A stretch of 11,796 nucleotides of DNA from Chlamydiota bacterium (GTDB taxonomy: Bacteria; Chlamydiota; Chlamydiia; Chlamydiales; SM23-39): NCBI GenBank assembly GCA_021772165.1, contig JAJFMM010000029.1:1-11796 (forward strand). The letters are read 5' to 3'. This document shows, one piece after another, positions 7,200 through 11,796 of the stretch. Position 1 is the stretch's first letter. Each line of letters starts with the position of its first letter. The position numbers and the translations under genes were made by a program. Under the pieces are notes generated by a model, which saw only the letters and a program-made list of their open reading frames with translations, did not search any database and had not been told where the DNA came from.

Positions 7200-7203
7200 G
7201 GAG
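7199..7203 (+). promoter_or_regulatory. Ribosome binding site of the second cassette gene
   Basis: AGGAG overlapping the TGA stop of the peptidase-like gene and ending three bases before the ATG at 7207. It decides the start and suggests re-initiation by ribosomes finishing the first gene. Confidence 0.75.
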
Positions 7204-7206
7204 AAC

Positions 7207-8004
7207 ATGAATCGCGTTCAACCGACACCTTTTATTGATGATCAGATACCTGCGCAGCAGGGACAGAATTTCAACAAAGGACTCATCCTAGGAGCCTTGG
7301 CTGTCGCTCTCATAGCTGCACCGGTTATGTATGGGCTGTATCGAGCTAGTTATAGTGATGTCACTCAAGATCTAAATATATCCACTACGACACCTGAGCA
7401 GAATATGAGCTATTGTCAAAAGTTTGTCGCAGGGATCACCAATATAGGGGGGGCTTCCTTCCGAGATGTCAGTCAGTTAGCGGAAAAACATGGCATTTTT
7501 GGACAAAGGGGTCTTAAGGACAAATTATTTCAGGATTGTATCACCGTTCAGAAGATGGGAACCAGCAATGATGAATTAGCAGGTCATCTTGAAAAAATTC
7601 GCTTATCGGCTCAATTTTCCGGAAAACTTTCTTATAGTCCTGGATTACAAGCAAATAGCACTATTGGAAAGCCTTTTCGACTACAATCTCTACAATTAGT
7701 GGATGATCTTTTAACTTGCAATTGCGTGCCAATTGGGAAGAATCTATTTAGCGAAGCAGTAATGGCTTGTCGGAATCCACCAATTAAAAACCTGCACAAC
7801 AACGTCCAGTTCCGCGTTACAGCCGGAATCATCGATCGAATTCGAGCGGGATTCTATGATGGATTCGACCCAGTTCAAGTAGCTGCGGTTTTAACAGGAC
7901 ATTCGGTTAACTCTATCAATCAAGCCATCGAAGCTACTGTGCAAAAGGGTGAAACCAACAATGTCTTATCTTCCATCGTTGTAGCACCGCTTAAATGGCA
8001 CTAG
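7207..8004 (+). CDS. Unrecognised single-pass membrane protein
   Basis: A 265-residue protein of no family I recognise. The polar, Gln/Pro-containing N-terminus (1-24) is followed by one hydrophobic segment at about 25-44 (GLILGALAVALIAAPVMYGL) and a basic/aromatic edge YRAS, then a ~220-residue mainly polar domain with scattered cysteines (70, 111, 171, 173, 188) and no obvious catalytic motif. The start at 7207 is set by AGGAG at 7199-7203, which overlaps the stop of the upstream gene; starts further upstream would lie inside that gene. It begins seven bases after the peptidase-like gene, so the two should be co-transcribed and coupled. Both share the layout of polar Gln-containing N-terminus, one hydrophobic segment, soluble domain. 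A partner, substrate or co-secreted protein of the peptidase is conceivable but unproven. Confidence 0.8.
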   Translation: MNRVQPTPFIDDQIPAQQGQNFNKGLILGALAVALIAAPVMYGLYRASYSDVTQDLNISTTTPEQNMSYCQKFVAGITNIGGASFRDVSQLAEKHGIFGQRGLKDKLFQDCITVQKMGTSNDELAGHLEKIRLSAQFSGKLSYSPGLQANSTIGKPFRLQSLQLVDDLLTCNCVPIGKNLFSEAVMACRNPPIKNLHNNVQFRVTAGIIDRIRAGFYDGFDPVQVAAVLTGHSVNSINQAIEATVQKGETNNVLSSIVVAPLKWH

Positions 8005-8017
8005 TCTAAGGCCCCAC

Positions 8018-8031
8018 GTCTCCTATTCAGG
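8018..8031 (+). repeat. Right copy of 14-bp direct repeat, containing a stop codon
   Basis: GTCTCCTATTCAGG, identical to 4783-4796. On the minus strand it reads CCTGAATAGGAGAC and includes the final codons and TAG stop of the IMPDH/GMPR gene. Elements that insert at 3' gene ends often regenerate the end of the gene in this way, which is why the copy is notable. Confidence 0.7.
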
Positions 8032-9033
8032 GCGTGGTCGACTCTCTCCGATGTAAGCGTTGGATACCTGCACAAATTCCGCTTTTCGCTGCAGTTCTTT
8101 GATGTTGCGAGCGCCGCCATAGGTCATCCCGCTGCGGATGCCTCCCAGAAGACGGTTGATTAGAGCTTCTGCTGTGCCGGAAACAGGTCCCCAGAAATCG
8201 ATCCCCTCTGCTACGGTTTTTGCCTTCAAGCCGCCATAAAAATCATTTTGGAAATCTTCGCTGGCCTGTCCTCGGAATTTTGCTTCCATGAGTGACGGGC
8301 AATCTTTTGAAGGGCGTTTTTGTGATGCGCTCTCTTTGGTCATAGCAAAAAGTTTACCTACCATAACGGAGCTCGCTCCGGCAGCAAGGGCTAATACGAC
8401 ATCGCGGCTGTTGCGGATGCCACCATCGGCAATGAGGGGCACGCGTAGTTTATCCGCTACTTTTGCGCAGTCAGATACTGCTGTGAACTGCGGCACGCCA
8501 AAGCCGGTTACCATCCGTGTCGAGCAGGCAGCGCCTGGACCTACGCCAACTTTTACAGCATCGGCTCCTGCGTTGACGAGATCATGGTAGGCCATTGCGG
8601 TGCAGACGTTGCCGGCGATGATATCTACATCGGGATGTTTCTTTTTTAGCTCTTCGATGTGTGCAAACATGCGATCAGAATGTCCATGCGCGACATCGAT
8701 GCAGACGCCGGCAGCTCCCAGATCGAGAAGCTTGCGCGTCTCATCGAGTTTCTGGATTCCACAGGAAATAAAGGTCTTACCTTTGTAGCGCTTTACCCAA
8801 TTCGCTTGCTCTTCCATCGTGATGAAGCGATGAAAGATCGGGACCGTGCCATGCTCGAGTAGAATGTCCGCCAGCTCTTCTCCAATGACGGTATCCATGT
8901 TCGATGCGAGTATCGGAATATCTATTTTGAGATTCTTGGTCAGCCAGCTCTCAAGAGAGGGCTCTGTTCTCGATGGAATATTGTTGAATTGCGGTACAAG
9001 AGCAACATCGTCATAAGTCAAAGCGTGGCGCAT
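8023..9033 (-). CDS. IMP dehydrogenase/GMP reductase family enzyme lacking CBS domains (probably GMP reductase)
   Basis: A 336-residue cytosolic TIM-barrel enzyme of purine interconversion. Visible: LTYDDVALVP (5-14), ILASNMDTV (41-49), IDVAHGHSD (112-120), IAGNVCT (139-145), the active-site loop VGVGPGAACSTRM with catalytic Cys170, phosphate-binding IADGGIRNSRD (201-211), and GGIRSGMTYGGA near the C-terminus. It lacks the ~120-residue CBS pair inserted in typical IMP dehydrogenases (about 490 residues) and I see no Arg-Tyr flap motif of IMPDH. Length, RGQASEDFQND and VSNAYIGESRP resemble the shorter GMP reductases (GMP to IMP and NH3 with NADPH). A CBS-less IMPDH cannot be excluded. The start ATG has GAGG seven bases upstream. 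It converges on the cassette with an 18-bp gap, and its stop lies in the right direct repeat. Confidence 0.85.
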   Translation of the reverse strand: MRHALTYDDVALVPQFNNIPSRTEPSLESWLTKNLKIDIPILASNMDTVIGEELADILLEHGTVPIFHRFITMEEQANWVKRYKGKTFISCGIQKLDETRKLLDLGAAGVCIDVAHGHSDRMFAHIEELKKKHPDVDIIAGNVCTAMAYHDLVNAGADAVKVGVGPGAACSTRMVTGFGVPQFTAVSDCAKVADKLRVPLIADGGIRNSRDVVLALAAGASSVMVGKLFAMTKESASQKRPSKDCPSLMEAKFRGQASEDFQNDFYGGLKAKTVAEGIDFWGPVSGTAEALINRLLGGIRSGMTYGGARNIKELQRKAEFVQVSNAYIGESRPRPE

Positions 9034-9098
9034 GGAAAATCCTCAAAATTACAGGTTGATTGTACCTGATTATGAATTTGTTCTATACTCCTTTCCAT

Positions 9099-9839
9099 AT
9101 GGCTAGTATCTGTATGCTCACTAAGAATTCTGCGCGCACGATTGCAGCATCTTTAGAATCGTTGGCCCATTTTGATGAGGTGTTGATTCTCGACACCGGC
9201 TCGACGGATGACACTCTTTCGATCGTTAAAACCTTTCCGAATACAGTTATTCATGAAACGCCGTTTACCGGATTCGGCGAACTACGAAATCGCGCGGCTG
9301 ATCTCGCTCAAAACGACTGGATTCTAGCGCTCGATAGCGACGAGGTGCTCTCCCCTGCTTTGGCTCAAGAGATTCAGCGTCTCTCTTTGAATCCAGAATG
9401 TGTATATGAGATCGACTTCAAGAACTTTTACAACGGCAAACAGATCCTGGGTTGCGGCTGGCATCCAGAAAAGCATATTCGCCTCTACCATCGGCAGCAC
9501 ACGCGCTTTTCAGATGCGGCTTTGCACGAGGGTATTTTGAAAAAGGGAGCTGTTGTGAGGCTAGAGCATCCGATTCTCCACACGCCCTATCTCACGATCG
9601 CGGACTTTCTCCACAAAATGCAGCGCTATTCCGATCTCTTTGCAGAAGAACATCGAGGCAAGAAAACCTCTTCTTTCGGAAAAGCTCTCTGGCATGGATT
9701 CGGTGCGTTTGCTAAATGTTATCTACTCAAAAGAGGCGTGTTTCTCGGCTCTGAGGGGTTCATCATCTCGAGTTACAACGCCATGACCGCTTTTTACAAA
9801 TATCTGAAACTCGCTGAAGCCAATAGAACTGCCTCATGA
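9099..9839 (+). CDS. Family 2 glycosyltransferase (WaaE/KdtX-like)
   Basis: An inverting, nucleotide-sugar-dependent transferase with a GT-A fold. The N-terminal strand ASICMLTKNSARTIAASL, then EVLILDTGSTDDT and the metal-binding WILALDSDEVL with its DxD-like DSD, are diagnostic. HPEKHIRLYHRQ and LHEGIL (acceptor region) resemble the WaaE/KdtX subgroup of lipopolysaccharide core transferases. From the ATG at 9099 it has 246 residues and begins directly with the first strand, as the family usually does; ATG 9072 and TTG 9060 are possible longer starts, and none has a Shine-Dalgarno. A hydrophobic stretch near the C-terminus (FGAFAKCYLLKRGVFLGSEGF) may touch the membrane. Its stop overlaps the deacetylase start (ATGA), so the two are coupled. 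Sugar and acceptor are unknown; the IMPDH/GMPR gene is divergent upstream. Confidence 0.85.
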   Translation: MASICMLTKNSARTIAASLESLAHFDEVLILDTGSTDDTLSIVKTFPNTVIHETPFTGFGELRNRAADLAQNDWILALDSDEVLSPALAQEIQRLSLNPECVYEIDFKNFYNGKQILGCGWHPEKHIRLYHRQHTRFSDAALHEGILKKGAVVRLEHPILHTPYLTIADFLHKMQRYSDLFAEEHRGKKTSSFGKALWHGFGAFAKCYLLKRGVFLGSEGFIISSYNAMTAFYKYLKLAEANRTAS

Positions 9840-10576
9840 TGTTGGCCTTTCTCTACCATCGCGTGGGCGGCGGCAAGTACGCCAATCCCCCTGAGCTATT
9901 CGAAAGACATTTGGCTATGCTTGCAAAGCGCAGCCGGAATGTGCTGCCCGGAGAGCCTCTCTCTCCTCGCTCACTCAATGTCTGTCTCACCTTCGATGAT
10001 GCGACTTATGACTTCTATCACTACGCCTACCCTCTACTGAAAAAATATGGTCTGCGCGCTCTTTTAGCCGTGCCGGTTCACTACATTTTAGAAGAGTCTA
10101 AGCTCGTTCCCGAGCTTCGTCTCTCTGTCCCCTATTCGGCTGCTATGAAAGGAGAGACGTTTCAGACGCATGCTCCCTTTTGCACTTGGGTGGAGCTCAA
10201 AGAGATGGTAGAGAGCGGCCATGTCACGATTGCATCGCACTCCGTGCATCATCACCATCTCTTGACGCCAGGTCTCGATCTCGATCTGGAGATTGTGGAA
10301 TCGAAAAGGATCTTAGAGGAGAGGCTGCAGGTCTCTGTGCGCACTTTTGTCTACCCTCTTGGAAAATTCAATAGAGCTATTCACAAGAGAGTCAAAGAGC
10401 ACTATGAGTTTGCTGTCAGGATCGGTACGGCTTGGAATTGGAGCTGGCAAAACTCGAGTGGTATCATCTATCGCGTGCTTAGCGATAATCTCAAAGAGAT
10501 TGACGAACATCTCTATTTAAAGCGCTGGCTCTCTTTTTCCTGGTTTCACTTCGTCAATGCTCTGCGGCGAAGATAA
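9836..10576 (+). CDS. NodB-type polysaccharide deacetylase (carbohydrate esterase family 4)
   Basis: A 246-residue metal-dependent de-N-acetylase or related hydrolase acting on glycans. Motifs: FLYHRV at the N-terminus, CLTFDDATYD with the general base and metal ligand Asp54-Asp55, HSVHHH with metal ligands His135 and His139, and TFVYPLGKFN (170-179), the counterpart of the family's third motif. No signal peptide or membrane helix is evident, so it probably acts on a cytosolic or membrane-linked precursor, in step with the glycosyltransferase just upstream (ATGA overlap at 9836-9839). A tandem ATG ATG begins the gene. The insertion of about 30 residues after residue 80 (EESKLVPELRLSVPY and following) is a common variation. 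A role in modifying lipopolysaccharide or another surface glycan is inferred from context only. Its 3' end overlaps the convergent methyltransferase gene by 23 bases. Confidence 0.85.
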   Translation: MMLAFLYHRVGGGKYANPPELFERHLAMLAKRSRNVLPGEPLSPRSLNVCLTFDDATYDFYHYAYPLLKKYGLRALLAVPVHYILEESKLVPELRLSVPYSAAMKGETFQTHAPFCTWVELKEMVESGHVTIASHSVHHHHLLTPGLDLDLEIVESKRILEERLQVSVRTFVYPLGKFNRAIHKRVKEHYEFAVRIGTAWNWSWQNSSGIIYRVLSDNLKEIDEHLYLKRWLSFSWFHFVNALRRR

Positions 10577-11159
10577 CCCAATCTTCTGTGCCCATGAGAT
10601 AGGTCACTTTGGGAAAGTGGCGCTCAAGCTCTTTTTTCCACCACTCCTGTGGCTGGATGGTGAGGTGGAGCGGCTCTCCAATCGCGGCGCCAAACTCATC
10701 GTCTGTGAGGTAGATCGAAAAGAGGGCCCCTTTTTTAAAGAGAGAGGCCATAGCAGCGATTGTTGCATCGACTCTGTCCGAAGGAATATGCTCCATCACG
10801 TCACAACATAGTCCCCACTCCCCTGCTTGTAGATCTTTGGGTGGAGCCCAAAGGCACGCTTCGTTAAACGAGAGGCGATCCGGCATCAGGCGGGTTAAGA
10901 GAGAAATGTCCTCGTCGAGACAATGAGGGGAGAGATCGATGAGACTCACGCGCAATCCCACCGACAAAAAGATCTTCGTTGCTCGGCCTGTGCCGCAGCC
11001 AAAATCGAGCAGTAGATCGCCCGGCCGTAGCTGTTTTTCAAAGTGATTGATGAAGAGCGGTGCGATCTTTTCTGCAGGACTGGCATCTCTGTAGGAGGGA
11101 TACTGAGCCCAGATGGTGTCGTATTTCTGCTTTTCTTTGAGTATCAATGAGTCAGACAT
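10554..11159 (-). CDS. Class I SAM-dependent methyltransferase, substrate unknown
   Basis: A 201-residue Rossmann-fold methyltransferase, cytosolic. Motif I is clear, DLLLDFGCGTGRATKIF (48-64), with the acidic residue after strand 2 in VSLIDLSPHC (Asp75) and the strand-4 motif GLCCDVMEHIPSDRV (116-130), which resembles UbiG- and small-molecule-type methyltransferases. The C-terminus ends in the usual beta hairpin region (TYLMGTEDWVIFAAEH). The acceptor cannot be read from sequence. It starts nine bases after the endonuclease gene stop, on the same strand, so they form a probable operon; no Shine-Dalgarno is seen. The stop lies inside the deacetylase gene, giving a 23-base tail-to-tail overlap. 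Confidence 0.85.
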   Translation of the reverse strand: MSDSLILKEKQKYDTIWAQYPSYRDASPAEKIAPLFINHFEKQLRPGDLLLDFGCGTGRATKIFLSVGLRVSLIDLSPHCLDEDISLLTRLMPDRLSFNEACLWAPPKDLQAGEWGLCCDVMEHIPSDRVDATIAAMASLFKKGALFSIYLTDDEFGAAIGEPLHLTIQPQEWWKKELERHFPKVTYLMGTEDWVIFAAEH

Positions 11160-11168
11160 GAGGACACG

Positions 11169-11796
11169 TTATTCGATCGCGAAAAAAGATTCAAGCTCTG
11201 GAAACAGGACGCCTGAGATCCTTTCAACGTGCTCTAAAGAGGTCTTAAAACTATCGAGCGAGCTCTCGCTTGAGATCTTTTTATTGGGTAGAAGATAGAC
11301 AAATACCTCGATCACTTCATCCTTACGCGTGAAGATCGCCTTGGCAAAATGAGTCGGTACTGCAATGCCGGTTTCTCCGATCACCTGGTAGTGTACGTAG
11401 CGTTTTCCATCTTCTTGCGTCTCCGGTAGATAGAGCGGCAGCGTAATGATGTGCAGCTCTTTGTAGTGAGAGACAAGCTTTCTGAGGTGATTTTCTAGCC
11501 GATACCAGAGTCTTCGATTCAAGTCGGGATCTTGGGGAGAGATGTTGCTCAGGATAAAGGATTCCTCTGCGCAACTGTCCGGTAGATCTGCAAAGGGACA
11601 GAGATGCCCACGGTCAAAACCGGAGTTTCGGAAATCTTTGTCCTTTGCTCTAAATGGATCTGGAATCGATAGGTCTTGCTTGAAGTAGCAGTGCGAGCGC
11701 TTGATCTTCTTTTCCTGGAGAGAATCTGCATTGAGCTTCTCATAGACCCAGCTCGCATTGCGGGTGCGCCCATCAAAACCGATCACAAAGCCCTTT
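11169..11796 (-). CDS. DNA/RNA non-specific endonuclease (NUC1 family), 5' end cut by window edge
   Basis: A beta-beta-alpha-metal nuclease that cleaves DNA and RNA without strict sequence preference. Numbering from the GTG at 11784-11786, FDRGHLCPFAD holds the DRGH signature with catalytic His61, and the metal-binding Asn90 and Glu97 stand in FILSNISPQDPDLNRRLWYRLE. The preceding VIGFDGRTRNASWVYEKL corresponds to the family's usual region before the core. The frame stays open upstream of that GTG to the edge (Phe, Gly, Lys), and the family start normally lies further out, often with a signal peptide, so I treat the gene as partial. Secretion cannot be judged because the N-terminus is missing. 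It is followed closely by the methyltransferase gene. Confidence 0.88.
   Translation of the reverse strand, partial: KGFVIGFDGRTRNASWVYEKLNADSLQEKKIKRSHCYFKQDLSIPDPFRAKDKDFRNSGFDRGHLCPFADLPDSCAEESFILSNISPQDPDLNRRLWYRLENHLRKLVSHYKELHIITLPLYLPETQEDGKRYVHYQVIGETGIAVPTHFAKAIFTRKDEVIEVFVYLLPNKKISSESSLDSFKTSLEHVERISGVLFPELESFFAIE

Noticed and set aside
4797..8017. Cassette as an insertion sequence or integron-type element
   Set aside because: No transposase, integrase, terminal inverted repeats or attC-like structure was found between the direct repeats, so only an undefined insertion is claimed.
8014..8037. CCACG...CGTGG inverted repeat around the right direct repeat copy, considered as a bidirectional terminator
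   Set aside because: Only five base pairs with a 14-base loop and no T tract on either strand.
9084..9089. TATACT as a -10 element for the glycosyltransferase gene
   Set aside because: No acceptable -35 hexamer at normal spacing, and the transcript would start almost at the chosen ATG, implying a leaderless mRNA without other support.
1..11796. tRNA, rRNA, CRISPR array or riboswitch
   Set aside because: No cloverleaf with a TTC-type T loop, no rRNA-like stretch, no regularly spaced short repeats and no known riboswitch core was recognised on either strand.

Overview
The window holds nine protein genes and part of a tenth at each edge, with no rRNA, tRNA, CRISPR array or recognisable transposase. 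It looks like the chromosome of an intracellular bacterium of the Chlamydiota-like kind. That placement is an inference: it rests on a transporter resembling the nucleotide-translocase (NTT/TLC) lineage, on weak or absent Shine-Dalgarno sequences before several starts, and on unfamiliar membrane-anchored or secreted-looking proteins. The species cannot be named from this sequence alone.

Left part (1-4719), minus strand. The 5' part of an unrecognised gene runs off the left edge. After an AT-rich gap with a probable terminator come three genes read right to left: an HD-domain phosphohydrolase, an NTT-related membrane transporter (4-bp ATGA overlap with the HD gene) and NAD-dependent malic enzyme (32 nt further on). 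They look like one operon.

Centre (4783-8031), plus strand. This is the most interesting part: a two-gene block bounded on both sides by the same 14-bp direct repeat. The first gene encodes a 753-residue protein built from three ~229-residue repeats. Each repeat has the layout of a clan CD (caspase/gingipain/legumain-like) cysteine peptidase, but only the middle one keeps the His and Cys of the catalytic dyad. The second gene, 7 nt downstream, encodes a 265-residue single-pass membrane protein of unknown function. Sampled lines of the block are rather AT-rich (23 G+C of 60 at 5401-5460 and 7681-7740, against 32 of 60 at 1201-1260), but other lines overlap the flanks (28 of 60 at 6061-6120 inside the block, 25 of 60 at 9361-9420 outside).

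The right copy of the repeat contains the stop codon of a minus-strand IMP dehydrogenase/GMP reductase family gene, and the left copy lies just upstream of the minus-strand HD gene. Removing the block with one repeat copy would leave the purine enzyme directly followed by HD phosphohydrolase, NTT-like transporter and malic enzyme, all on one strand. The simplest reading is that an accessory cassette split a nucleotide-metabolism gene cluster.

Right part (9099-11796). A family 2 glycosyltransferase and a NodB-type polysaccharide deacetylase are translationally coupled on the plus strand, probably for surface glycan assembly. They converge, with a 23-bp tail-to-tail overlap, on a minus-strand pair: a SAM-dependent methyltransferase preceded by a DNA/RNA non-specific endonuclease that is cut by the right edge.
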